The position numbers were made by a program, and so were the translations under genes. 64,000 bases of DNA from Ziziphus jujuba (lineage: Eukaryota > Streptophyta > Magnoliopsida > Rosales > Rhamnaceae). The stretch lies in NCBI RefSeq assembly GCF_031755915.1, contig NC_083387.1:20481001-20545000 (forward strand), given 5' to 3'. Below the pieces are notes generated by a model. It saw only the letters and a list, made by a program, of their open reading frames with translations. It did not search any database and was not told the origin of the DNA. This document shows, in pieces, positions 24,289 to 35,170 of the stretch (the stretch's first letter is position 1; every line of letters begins with the position of its first letter).

Positions 24289-24861
24289 TGATACGAACCT
24301 AAGTCGACTTACTCTTAAACTCATATTATATTAGCCCGAATCACAATTAAATTCAGGTTCTAATGGCCACCTTAACCCTTAATCAACTTGTGATTAGAAA
24401 CCTTGGTATATGATGAAGACGCCACAATAGGTGATGGATGTCCTATTGATAAGTCAAACTAAAACACTTGATTTCTATTAAGTATTTTAGGTGTTCAAAG
24501 AGAACAAAAAAAATTCTTTCTCATAATTATTTTACTGTATTCCTAGTGTGGCCGAATTTCAACTTTCTTTCCTAATTTAATTTGGATTAATTAATTCTTT
24601 TATTTTAGAATATGAATTAATTAATTAACAACAAAAATAATAAAATTCTAACTTTCCTAAGTTAATTTTGTCCAAAAAATAATTAAATAAAAACCAAAAT
24701 AAAAGATAGTTTTCTAAAATAAAAAGTCAAACTCAAATTAGGAAACTAATTGACCAGTTGACAACTAAGTTATTTTTATCCAATCACCATCTATTTGAGG
24801 CTTCAAATCAGCTCCAATATACCATGTAGGATGCTAAATGGGATTAATATTGATTCCCATA
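24289..24861 (-). repeat. gypsy LTR, inverted (module copy 3)
   Basis: Plus strand begins TGATACGAACCT, the reverse complement of the LTR end, and runs to ATTGATTCCCATA, the reverse complement of the LTR start. It matches the LTR at 20212-20886 in inverted orientation and is somewhat shorter because of internal deletions. Confidence 0.75.
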
Positions 24862-25328
24862 TGTTGCCCCTTGATTGGAATAAGTCAAACTTGCTTGATC
24901 AACAAAAGAAGTCAAAGTCAGCACCAAAACAAACATTTTCGGCCAACATGAAGCTTCATGCACAAGTGTGCTATTTCAATGCTTTTTCTTTTGTCTTAGC
25001 ATGATTTCATGGTCCCTTAGGTGCTCATTCATTTTCATAAACCAACAGATTCATTTTTTGCTGCCCGGAGTCTATAGAAGCACCAAAATAGCTTGTCGGG
25101 TCCATTTCGGCCTTCATAACTTGGATGCATAAGACAGGCTTCGGATTTTCTGGTATTGTCATGGCCTCTTAAAATTGAATCACTCCTTTGATGAAGGTAA
25201 CCAGATTCTTCTTGAATTTCCTAGATTGTGCTCTAGTGATTGGTCCCATCTTCATTTGTACAGGATCAGCACACTAGTGAGTAGTTGGTTGTACGTGTAC
25301 AGGCAGATTCTCATCAACAATTCTACAA
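24862..25328 (-). mobile_element. gypsy 3' internal tail, inverted (module copy 3)
   Basis: Minus-strand reading gives the same tail as module copies 1 and 2, with the CAACCAACTACTCACT landmark at about 25270-25290. It stops about 30 bases beyond that landmark, close to where the other partial copies stop. Confidence 0.7.
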
Positions 25329-26380
25329 ACAGTTAAGGGAATGGTGCATTGAGTGTATATCTAGATTTTGATTTGATATAGCTTCATGATAGGTAGATTT
25401 CAACAAGAAAGGAAAATTTCTTGGTGTTACATTATATGGGGAAAATTACTAGGTGCAAAAAAGTTGTCTGTGATTCTTCCTACTTGCCCAACAAGACAAT
25501 TAATATGAGACTTTTATTTTTATTCTTACTTATTAAGATGAGGATGCTTTTAGTTCCTATATTGTCTTATGCATTTCAAGTGTATATATTTTTTTATAAT
25601 CATAGACTGTTATAGTTTTTGAGCTTTTTAAATTGCCTAAGGAAAAGGCCAAAAATTTTCTTTTGATTTCTTTATGTCAATAATGAATAGTGATAAAAAT
25701 GATGAAGATTCATTTCTATTGAAAGTTTAACACATTTTAGCATGTGAGGAAGGTTGGTAAGGTTGCAATGGTGCTTACCATATGAGTAACCAAGCTTAAT
25801 CATAAATGAAACTTGTCATAAATGGCATAACACCCCAACAAGAGAAAATGCCCCGAATTTGAATTTTTTAACAATTTTAACTAAGGTTGATCGGGATCGA
25901 CCAAGTGGTTTCCACAATTGACTTTTTACTGTGGGAGAATTTCATATTGGCCGAGGTACCATGGTAAAGTACTTATCGATACGAGTTCATAGACTGGTAG
26001 TATGCCAAAATCGAAACTAAGAATAGAAAGTTATGATCAAAATAAAATGCGATCCGAACTAATCAACAAGTCTGAGTTGACTTTTAATTAACATAGATTT
26101 TGGCATTGACCATGTGTTATATGAAAGTGCTCATTGATACAAGTTCGTAAACTGGTAGCACACTAAATTTGGACCTGCGATTGAAAAGTTATGGATGTAT
26201 AAATTTGTGTCAGTGTGTTTCAAGACTGACTTTTACTATAAACTAAAATAATTAAGGGAGTCCTTAATTTACACCATGTGTCAATACTTGGAAGGTGCCA
26301 CATGTCATGATGGAAGAGAGCCATATGTCATGATGCAAAAGTGCCACATGTTACCATAAATTAAAAATAAAAATATTAAT
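25329..26380. other. unassigned repeat, with a diverged tandem unit
   Basis: Two related stretches near 25955-26045 and 26125-26200 share TCATWGATACRAGTTCRTARACTGGTA-like order, giving a diverged tandem duplication of about 140-170 bases. Several TGCCACATGT-type motifs follow (26285-26350). It resembles retrotransposon LTR DNA. No gene is seen. Confidence 0.4.
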
Positions 26381-26414
26381 AAAATATTTATATATATATT
26401 ATATTTTATATTTT

Positions 26415-26417
<3 letters not shown>

Positions 26418-26468
<51 letters not shown>

Positions 26469-26660
26469 TTTCTTTTTCTTTTTCTTTTTCTTTTTCTTTT
26501 CCTTTTCCTTTCTTTTTCCCTCTCTCTCGCTCTCTTTCTCACATGATACTCTTCTCCCATCTCCCAAAATAATTTCTTTCTTTTCTCCCTCTCTCTCTCC
26601 TTCTCTCTCTTCCTCTCTCTCTCTTTCTCCTCCTCTCTCCCTCTCACTCGAGTCCCATGA
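26418..26660. repeat. CT-rich microsatellite
   Basis: Perfect (CT)n from about 26418 to 26460, then CTTTTT-type and CTTTC runs and more (CT)n. The open minus-strand frame through it gives only Arg/Glu/Lys repeats, so it is not taken as a gene. Confidence 0.9.
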
Positions 26661-26914
26661 TAAGGGAATCTCTCACCATTGGATAGCCACACATGTCGGT
26701 ATGGTGGCCCACGGTTGGATGACCTCAACCATCAAATCTCTTGTCGTTTTACTGGCGGACTCACCGAGATCAATGCTCAACGCCGGCAGTCAACATTCAT
26801 TCAGTTAGCTAGCTTTTCGATGAATTTTTCCATGTGATCAATCCGTCCCCCCTATTTTGTATCTTTTGATCTAAAAAATGGCCTCCATTCATCTCAATTC
26901 TAAATCTTTTGTGA

Positions 26915-27460
26915 TGAAAATCAGCCTATACCCATACAACTGACTACCTATTGAGGTGCTGATCCTATATAAATGAAGACGAGGCCAATCACAAGGCACA
27001 AGCTAAAAGATTCAAGAACAACCTGGTTAGCTTCATATAAGGGTGATTAAATCTTAAAAGGGCATGACAATACCCAAAGATCTGGGCATGGACACAAACC
27101 AATCTTGTGCATCTAAGTTATGAATGTGGAAATGGACTCCGCAAGCTGTTTTAGTGCTTCTATGGACTCTGGGCAACAAGGAATGAATTTCTTGGTTTAT
27201 GAATATGAATGAGCACTCCAAGGGACCATGAAATCATGCCAAGGTGGAAGAAAAAGCATTCAAACACCACATTTGCGCATGAAGCATCATGTTGGCTGAA
27301 AATGCTTGTTTTGGCGCTGACTTTGACTATTTTTATTGATCAAGCAAGTTTGACTTATTCCAATTAACGAGAAACGTATGGAAATCAATATTAATCCTAT
27401 TTCCTAAAACAAAAGTCAAATTCCAGATTAGGAAACTAATTGACTAGGTTTACTAGAAAC
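26915..27460 (+). mobile_element. gypsy tail plus rearranged LTR start (module copy 4)
   Basis: The tail matches module copies 1-3 (CAACTGACTACCTATTG... AGACGAGGCCAATCACAAGG). The LTR begins at about 27378 and is then interrupted: roughly 27402-27458 is an inverted internal LTR piece (CAAAAGTCAAATTCCAGATT in the reverse of its usual orientation), after which CTACATGTCAT resumes forward LTR sequence. The LTR is otherwise lost. Confidence 0.62.
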
Positions 27461-27464
27461 CTAC

Positions 27465-28095
27465 ATGTCATCTATATGTATGACCATCATATAGATGGTT
27501 GTTTGTTATGGCTATCTTGTGGGTGCCAAGGACCTAAAGGCTGGTAAATATATTTGCATAGTGAGCATTAGGGAGCCCCCTCTTTGGCCGCAGGTGATTG
27601 TTATGGATCGGCATCCAAGTTACATTCATGGTCGTCCTTGTGAGGGTAGGTGGGTCTAATATAGAGTAAGCACCAACTATATCCCCTTTTGGCCGTAGAA
27701 TGGCTATCATTACGGATTAGCATGCATATATGTATGGTCATCCTGTGGGAGCTAGGGGCTCGAAGTATGGCAAATATAGTGCACAATGAGAATCAGCCGC
27801 CCTCATAATTGAAGGATGACTGTTTAGCCATGGTATGTTATAGGCAATTGGAGTCGTGGGATGCCAAGGTGACCAACTGCAGGTTTTTCTCTTTAACCTC
27901 CCCATCAGGTAATACTCGGGACGCAGGGTATTATTTGGCACCACCGGTATATTGTATGATACATCAAGTATCTTTTCATATATACATATATACATGTTAT
28001 GTTATATTATGTTTGTATGTACCACACCATGGCTTAGCCTCATAAATGTGTTGTCTATGATTCCAGGGGGTCAGACAACCAATGTGGGCAACCAC
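27465..28095 (+). repeat. repeat family R1, copy 2, left part
   Basis: Matches the reverse complement of about 55860-56420. It contains about three tandem subunits of roughly 115-150 bases, each with ATGGTCRTCCTGTGGG-like, GGCAAATATAG-like and CCTTTGGCCGTAGG-like landmarks (27465-27850). The copia insertion at 28096 splits it from its right part at 33398. Confidence 0.6.
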
Positions 28096-28661
28096 TGATG
28101 GAATTTGGTGTAGGTTTATGTTGTTGTACCCTAGAGCACAATCATTCAAGGTGTTAGTCAAGAATGATTGTTGTTGGTTCTTGGTTCTTGATTTTGTTTT
28201 TTTTTTTGGGTTTGTTAAGGTTTTGTTTCTGGTTTTAATGGAGGTTTAGGGTTCTTGAGAAGGTTGTTAGCTTTTGGGAAGAAGAAGAAAACAAATGTAG
28301 TAGCTGAGAGAGAGAGAGCCAAAATTGTTGTTTTTCAAAAATTTTTTTTAATATTGCTTGCTTAACATTTCTAGTTTATTATATCCAAAATTCAGATCCA
28401 AATCCCAAACCTTCTTCAAACGGCATCCAAGGAAGTGGACTTATGTTGCTGGAAATACAATTCCAGCAACTACACAAAAAGGCCCTAAGCTTTAGTTAAT
28501 TGAGCTTAGGGCATTACAAAAAGGATATTGTTCTTAAACATTACAAGATAAAATAAAATGCATAAACATAAATAATGTTTGGTCTTTGATGTTGCAAAAT
28601 AAAGAGTGCAAGTGTAACCGAACTACCTTGTACATTGTAGCAAGATCACCACATTTCAACA
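28096..28661 (-). repeat. copia 3' LTR
   Basis: Pairs with 32821-33397. Because the element lies on the minus strand, this left copy is its 3' LTR. It includes a short GA microsatellite (28305-28317, shorter than in the partner) and a T run at about 28198-28208. Confidence 0.92.
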
Positions 28662-31600
28662 CTCCTCCTTGGTGTTCTTACTTGAAATTTTGAGAAGCTT
28701 CCTCAAGGTCTCAAATCTTGCTTTTAGAAGTGGCTTGGTGAAGAAATCTGTAAGGTTATCTTCGATCTTGATATATTCCAAGCTTACTTCTCCGTTTTCT
28801 TCAAACTCCCTCAAAGAGTGATACTTCACCTGTATGTGTTTTGTCCTTCCATGTTGAACGGGGTTCTTGGCTATTGATATGGCTGAAGTGTTGTCACATT
28901 TGATGATGATTAAACCCTCTTAAGGATAACCAAGGTCCTCCAATAATTTCCTAGGCCAAATGCATTGATTTGCACATGAAGAGCAAGCAATGTACTCGGC
29001 TTCGGCAGTGCTTTGAGCGGTTGTTGCTTGCTTCTTTGCATTCCATGAGAATGGTCCACTACCAAGTGAGAAAAGATACCCCAAAGTGCTCTTCATATCA
29101 TCCAAGCATCCAGCCCAATCACTATCCGAGTAGGCCATTAATCTCATCACATCTTGCCTATCATACCAAACTCCAAAGTCTTGTGTTCCTTTTAAGTATC
29201 TAAGAATTCTTTTGGCACCTACAAAATGATTTTGGGATGGTGCTTGCATATATCTAGACAAAACACATGTGGCATGCATAATATCTGGTCTTGATGAACA
29301 TACATAGAGCAAACTTCCTATCATGCTTCTATATAGGGTCGGGTTTACCTTTGGTGTGCCATCCTCCTTCTTGTATTTGTCTCCTTGGCTCATTGGTGTT
29401 GACATTGGCTTGCATTCATCAAGGTTGAACTTTTTCAAAATATCTTTGATGTATTTCTCTTGAGATATGAAGATACCCCTAGAGCATTGCATCACTTCCA
29501 CTCCAAGGAAGTAATTCATTTCACCAAGGCTTGACATGTCAAATTCCTTTTCAAGTTCATTTTTCAAAACTTCCACATTCTTTTCATTTTCACCCGTGAC
29601 CAACAAATCATCCACATAGAGTGAGATAACAATCATTCCTTCTTCATTCCTTATGTATAGTGTTGGCTCATTTGAACTCCTCCTAAAGCCTTGGTAGATC
29701 AAGTAACCATCAATCTTGCCATACCAAGCCCTAGGTGCTTGCTTTAACCCGTAAAGTGCCTTGTGTAGATGGTAGACTTTGTCCTCATGTCCTTGAACAA
29801 TGAAGCTCTCGGGTTACTTGACATAAACCTCCTCTTAAAGCACACCATTCAAGAAAGCCGACTTTACATCAAGGTGGTACACCTTCCATGACATTGAGGC
29901 CGAGATGGATACGATGAGCCTTATGGTCTCCATTCTTGCAACCGGTGCAAACGTCTCTCCATAATCTACACCCGCTTGTTGTGCATAGCCTTTTGCCACA
30001 AGCCTTGCCTTATGCTTGCATATTGTTCCATCCGGATTGAACTTGGTCCTAAAGATCCACTTTACACTAATTGGTTTCTTGTTTTTAGGTTTAGAAACCA
30101 AAGATCAAGTTTCATTCTTTTCTATCATATCCATTTTGGTTTGCATGACCTCCATCCACTCTTTCTTTTGCATAGCTTCTTGAACATTGGTAGGATCACT
30201 CAAGGCAACATTGCACCTTTCATATATTTCAGACAATGGCCTTTCTCCTCTAACACCATCTCCAATCTCCAATTCGGCTCCAATGGTCTCAAGTGCATCC
30301 TCCTTATCATCTTCATTTTCTTCATTGTCATTGTCATTGGTTTCTTCTTCTTCATCATCCAACCGAGCATTATCTTCATGGACAAGAAGCTTCTCCTTTG
30401 TCCAATCCCAAACAGCATCTTCATCAATCCTCACATCCCTTGTTACCACAAGTTTCTTGGTTTCCAAGTTGAAAACCCTAAAACCTTTGGTAACCTCACT
30501 AAAGCCGACCAAGATGCCCACATTTGCCCTTTTTTCAAGCTTTTCTCTCATGTGTGGATGAACATGGAGAAAACAAACACTTCCAAAGATTTTTATGTTG
30601 TCCAAAGATGGTTTTTCTCCATACCATATCTCATAGGGTGTCTTGGACTCATTGGCTTTGGTGTATGCTCAGTTTTGGATGTAGCTAGCCGTGTATATGG
30701 CTTTGGCCCAAAACTTCTTTGGCATGTTCTTCTCATGTATCATGCACCTTGCCATCTCCATCAAGGTCCTATTTTTCCTCTCACAAACACTATTTTGTTG
30801 TGGTGTGTATGATGTTGTGAATTGATGCACCATTCCATTTTCTTTGCAAAAATCCTCCATAGCCAAGCTTGTATATTCTCCACCATTGTCGGTTCTCAAG
30901 CACTTCATCTTTGCATTGCTTTGGGTTTCCACCATCTTCTTGAATTCCATGAACTTCTCAAGCACTTGTGACTTGGTTGTTAGAAAATATACCCAACACA
31001 TCCTTGAGTAGTCATCAATGAAGGTTAGGAAGTACTTACAACCTCCAAGTGATGACAAACTCATCGGTCTACACACATCTGAATGGACTAGCTCAAGCTT
31101 CTCCTTAGCTCTCCATGAACCGGCTTTAGGGAATGGAAGCCGTGTGGATTTCCCTAGTTGGCATACATCACATAGGCTTCTCATCTCCTCAATCTTTGGC
31201 ATGTCCTTCACAATGGCATTGGTGTTTTTCATGGCACCATAGCTAGAATGCCTAAGCCTTTTATGCCAAAGTTGAGAAATGGACTCCACTTTGGTTTTTA
31301 AGGCTTGTTCATTCTTAACTAGGTCCAATCTATAGCTTTTTTCCTTCAATGGTACCTTAAACAGCTCATTACCATAAGCATCATATATAATACATCCATC
31401 TTTTGCAAAGTTTAAAGCAAAGCCTCTTCCTACCAATTGTGCTACACGAAGCAAGTTTTCACACAAACTAGGAACATATAGCACATCTTTTATAATTTTG
31501 GTACCTTCCTTGGTGTTCAAGCACACAATCTTCACTTTGGTTTTGAAGTTTCGGTCAAGCTCCATAAAACCATCCTTTTGGAAACTCATGTGGTGTGAGC

Positions 31601-31871
31601 AACCACTATCCACAAGCCAACAGAGACCACTACTTGTGGCCTTAAGGGATGTGGCCACAAATAGGTTCTCAGCTTCTTCATTAACCACATTGGCTTGTTG
31701 TCTCCTTTGCTTGCATACTTTGGAAATGTGGCCTTTTCCTCCACATCTTTCACAAGATGCATTCGGCCTCCAAAAACACTTGGATGGTGGATGTCCAAGC
31801 TTCTTGCAATGAGGGCAAGGTGGATGCCCTCCTCGGTTTTGATGGCTTTTTGTTGTTATTGTTGATTCCAT
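28656..31871 (-). pseudogene. copia pol: zinc knuckle, protease, integrase, RT, RNase H; stopped
   Basis: Minus-strand frame continuous with gag. In order: CPHCKKLGHPPSKC and CERCGGKGHISKVC knuckles (31820-31695), protease WLVDSGCSHHMS (about 31610), pre-integrase LWHKRLRHSSYG, and integrase core with HSDVCRPMS, FIDDYSRMCWVYF and RTDNGGEYTS. RT follows with NPDGTICKHKARLVAKGYAQ, LDVKSAFLNG and YVDDLLVTG (29600s), then RNase H with YSDSDWAGCLDDMKSTLGY and STAEAEYIACS. The frame ends with a TGA at 28656-28658, six bases inside the 3' LTR. Five in-frame stops interrupt it: about 30669-30671 (TGA), 30105-30107 (TGA where Trp is usual), 29835-29837, 29814-29816 and 28920-28922 (TAA). No frameshift was detected between these segments. 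Confidence 0.9.
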
Positions 31872-31943
31872 CCACTTTTGTTGTTGTTTGTGTTGTTGTT
31901 GGTTGTAAAACCGGTTTGGTTGGTGTTGTTGCTCTTCCTTCCT

Positions 31944-32696
31944 TTATTTTTTTTTGTTGCCGTGGCCACCATAGAATGCACTCTCTATGGTCTTCTCCTT
32001 TCTAATGGCTCTCCTTTGTTCGATTGCTTGAAGAGCATTGATGAGCTCACTCAAGGTTATTTCACTAAGATTTCTAGATTCTTCAAGGGAGGAAATCTTA
32101 ACTTCAAACCTTTCGGGTAAGCTCACCAATATTTTCTCTACTACCCTTTGATCGGTCAATTGCTCACCAAGGACCCGAATTTGATTTACCACTTTGAGCA
32201 TCCTTTCTGTGAAATCCTTGACAAGTTCATTCTCTTTCATCTTCAAGGTCTCAAACTCTCTTCTTAGGTTTAAAACTTGCATTTGCCGAGTTCTAGTATT
32301 TCCATGGAACTCCTCTTGAAGCTTTATCCAAACCTCTCTAGCACTTGTGCATGACATTATCCTTGTAAAACTGGAATCACTCACGGAGGAGTGCAAGGCA
32401 GTGAGGGCCTTGAACCCCTTGGCAACTTCGGCCTCTTGTGCATTTCTTTGTGCTTGGGTTGCATTAGCTTTCAACTCTTCCACTACATAACCTTTTTCTA
32501 TGACTTCCCATAAACCAAAGGCTTGAAGGTAGGCTTTCATTTTTATACTCCAAATGGAATAGTTTTGGCCTTCAAACTTAGGTGGTGTTGGGGTTGCAAA
32601 GGATTGTGAGGCCATTTGAAAAAATGGTTTTTGAAAAGTTTTGAAAAATGGACACAAGAACAAGCTCTCGGGTGGTGGTGTTTTGGTGAGTTTCAA
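31944..32696 (-). pseudogene. copia gag (capsid, UBN2-type)
   Basis: Forms the virus-like particle core of the retrotransposon. The open frame holds the copia gag signature: FEGQNYSIWSIKMKAYL, then SAREVWIKLQEEF and FETLKMKENELVKDF, with KILVSLPERFEVKISSLEE. The natural start is probably the Met at about 32615 (MASQSFATP) rather than the upstream Met. It ends in a TAA at 31944-31946 within an A-rich run, after which the same frame continues to the zinc knuckles. The gag piece itself is open, but the stop separates it from its nucleocapsid. Confidence 0.88.
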
Positions 32697-32808
32697 CTAG
32701 CCTTTTTGGGAGGTTTTGGTTTCGGTTGGAAGGCTTTAGGTGGGGGATCCTCTCACAAATAAAATGGTCTAGGTTGAAAGCTCACAAGGTCCTAAGAAAT
32801 TATACTAT

Positions 32809-32820
32809 GCTCTGATACCA
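32809..32820 (-). other. copia primer-binding site
   Basis: Read on the minus strand as TGGTATCAGAGC, immediately inside the LTR at 32821. Complementary to the 3' end of initiator tRNA-Met. Confidence 0.9.
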
Positions 32821-33397
32821 TGATGGAATTTGGTGTAGGTATATGTTGTTGTACCCTAGAACACAATCATTCAAGGTGTTAGTCAAGAATGATTGTTGTT
32901 GGTTCTTGGTTCTTGATTTTGTTTTTTTTTTTTTTTGGTTTGTTAAGGTTTTGTTTCTGGTTTTAATGGAGGTTTAGGGTTCTTGAGAAGGTTGTTAGCT
33001 TTTGGGAAGAAGAAGAAAACAAATGTAGTAGCTGAGAGAGAGAGAGAGAGAGAGACAAAATTGTTGTTTTTCAAAATTTTTTTTTAATATTGCTTCCTCA
33101 ACGTTTCTAGTTTATTATATCCAAAATTCATATCCAAATCCCAAACCTTCTTGAAACGGCATCCAAGGAAGTGGACTTATGTTGCTGGAAATACAATTCC
33201 AGCAACTAGACAAAAAGGCCCTAAGCTTTAGTTAATTGAGCTTAGGGCATTACAAAAAGGATATTGTTCTTAAACATTACAAGATAAAATAAAATGCATA
33301 AACATAAATAATGTTTGGTCTTTAATGTTGCAAAATAAAGAGTGCAAGTGTAACCGAACTACCTTACACATTGTAGCAAGATCACCACATTTCAACA
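32821..33397 (-). repeat. copia 5' LTR
   Basis: Right-hand LTR of the minus-strand element, with the promoter expected inside it. It is longer than its partner mainly through an expanded GA microsatellite (33034-33054) and a longer T run (about 32922-32935). Confidence 0.92.
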
Positions 33398-34345
33398 ACC
33401 ACCACCAGGCTATATTAGTAGCAGAGTACCAGCGACATCTGATATCATAGATAACGTAGCATGTTATATGGTATCGTATGTACCTCCGATATGTGTGCAT
33501 ATTTCATATTATGTTTATGAATTTTTAAAATATTATTTTATCTTATGTTACCTTATATATTCATGATTTGATTTCCTAATATTATTCTTATTTGCCTTTA
33601 TTGTTATTACTATTATTACTATTATTGTTGTTATTAATATTGTTATTATTATTTATATATCTATTATTTATTATTATCATTGTTAGCAGTTATAATTATT
33701 ATCATTATTATTGTTGTTGTTACTATAACTATTATCATCACCATCATTAATAGTGTTAATGTTTTTATTATTATTGTTGGTGTATTTGTTATTATTATTT
33801 ATTATTATTATTATTATTGTTATTGTTATACGATAAATATCACAGCCTACGGGCAAGAACGATAGCTATCGGGCAAATGTGAAAGCCTTCGGGCAAGCAT
33901 ATAGCCTTCGGACAAGTGTGGTAGCCTTCGGGCAAATTGTGCTGTTATTGTTATTAATACTACTATTATCCATGTTGTTTTATTACTTTTTTATCTACAT
34001 TTTGCATGGGGATGTTTATAAAATGATATTGAAATATAGCACAACACTAAGTGGGCAGAGTGGGTGGTGTGGGAGGACATGAATATTTAAAGGTATTTCT
34101 TGTTTATAAAATTATTTTTAATATATATGTTTTTATGCTTTTATTGAAGTGCTACCAATTTTGGAATTATCTATAATAAGGAGAAAAGGATAAGGTGGTA
34201 CTGTATAAAAGTGTGTTTTCATGCAGCTAATTTTTAGGTATGCTCTACCTTTAGGGGAGATACTGCTAGATTTTCCATATAACGGCCCGATAGGATTTTC
34301 CCTAGAATCAGGATTTTTTTAGAGTTTCGGTAAGAGATCCTGGAT
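33398..34345 (+). repeat. repeat family R1, copy 2, right part
   Basis: Continues the R1 copy interrupted by the copia element. Large ATT-type microsatellite at about 33595-33830, then five ~20-base units at 33844-33937 (AGCCTTCGGGCAAG and variants), a short ATT run, and an end matching 13498-13640 (GCTCTACCTTTAGGGGAGAT... GATCCTGGATGGG). Joined to 27465-28095 it gives about 1.55 kb of R1. Confidence 0.65.
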
Positions 34346-34369
34346 GGGTCCCGATACAAGGTTTCTTAG

Positions 34370-34830
34370 ATTCTGATTGGGCCAGTGATCGTGACGATAG
34401 CCAATCATCTAGTGGATATGGAACTTTTGTTGGATGCAATCTGGTTTCTTGGAATTCTAAAAAACAAGCAATGGTGGCTTGCTGAAGCACTAAGGCTAAG
34501 TATAAAGCTTTGGCTCACATAACATTAGAGTGATGTTGGTTATGGAATTTGATCATAGAGTTACAACTAACATTCTTGAAACCAATGGTCTGGATTGGTA
34601 GTTTTGGTTCTGCAACTTTAGCAGTGAATCCTATTTTGCATTAAAGAACCAAACCTATTGAGATCAATATTCATTTTATCAGGGATAAAGTCTTGTAGGG
34701 AACAACGGAAATTCATTATTTGCCTACCAAAGAACAAGTAGCTGATGTGTTCATAGAGGTGTTGACAACTTCCAAATTTTTGTATTTGAAATTCAAGTTA
34801 AAAGTTGTGAATACTATTTGAAGTATTTAT
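34370..34830 (+). pseudogene. Ty1/copia RNase H fragment
   Basis: Reads DSDWASDRDDSQSSSGYGTF, then VSWNSKKQAMVA, a stop, and the start of the A-E-Y helix. Further on come IEINIHFIRDKVL, a stop, and TTEIHYLPTKEQVADV. This is the C-terminal third of copia pol with several stops. It is a different lineage from the element at 28096-33397. Confidence 0.72.
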
Positions 34831-34952
34831 GCTGGCTATTGCTTGTAAAGGGAGTCCTTTTTATGTTGGCTGATGCTTGTAAAGGGTGTCTTTTTCAAAC
34901 TCTTATTTTGACTAATTAACATACTCGGTTCACAATGAGTTTGAAAGGGAAT

Positions 34953-35170
34953 GTTAGTAACGCTTACCATGTCAAATTATTACTTGTTCTATTAACTAAG
35001 TTGGTTGTAACTAAGCTAATGTGACACTCTTAGTTAGTAGTCCCCAACTATTTAGTTAGTAGTTGGTGTAAAGAGGTGCATAGGTTTACAATGTATAAAA
35101 GTATTTTTTTCTCTATATTCTAGATTGTACAGAAATCAATAATAGATCATAGGTTTTTCTCATTCTTTTT
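34953..35170 (+). repeat. copia 3' LTR fragment
   Basis: Follows a purine run (TTTGAAAGGGAA) and starts TGTTAGTAACGC. It contains ATGTATAAAAG (35093-35100 region) as a possible TATA box and LTR-like CAATAATAGATCA near its end. It fits the 3' LTR of the RNase H fragment just upstream. The right end is uncertain and no 5' partner is visible. Confidence 0.55.

Larger units (their letters stand above)
28096..33397 (-). mobile_element. nearly full-length Ty1/copia retrotransposon
   Basis: Two LTRs of 566 and 577 bases, TG...CA ends, and a perfect 5-base target duplication ACCAC (28091-28095 and 33398-33402). A tRNA-Met primer site lies inside the right-hand LTR (GCTCTGATACCA on plus, 32809-32820), and a purine tract AAGGAGGAG sits next to the left-hand LTR. 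Orientation is minus. The LTRs differ at about a dozen positions plus microsatellite indels, which suggests a fairly recent insertion. The single gag-pol frame is interrupted by stops, so the copy cannot encode its own proteins. The 5.3-kb size is normal for a plant copia element. Confidence 0.93.

Noticed and set aside
26399..26728. Minus-strand open frame rich in Arg, Glu and Lys
   Set aside because: It is the translation of a CT/CTTTTT microsatellite with no domain or codon structure, so it is not a gene.
30187..30561. Plus-strand open frame of 124 aa rich in Ser
   Set aside because: It lies antisense to the copia pol linker, and the minus strand has clear pol homology.
29976..30812. Plus-strand open frame of 278 aa
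   Set aside because: Antisense to the copia pol region. The hydrophobic composition comes from the complement of the coding strand, with no recognised domain.
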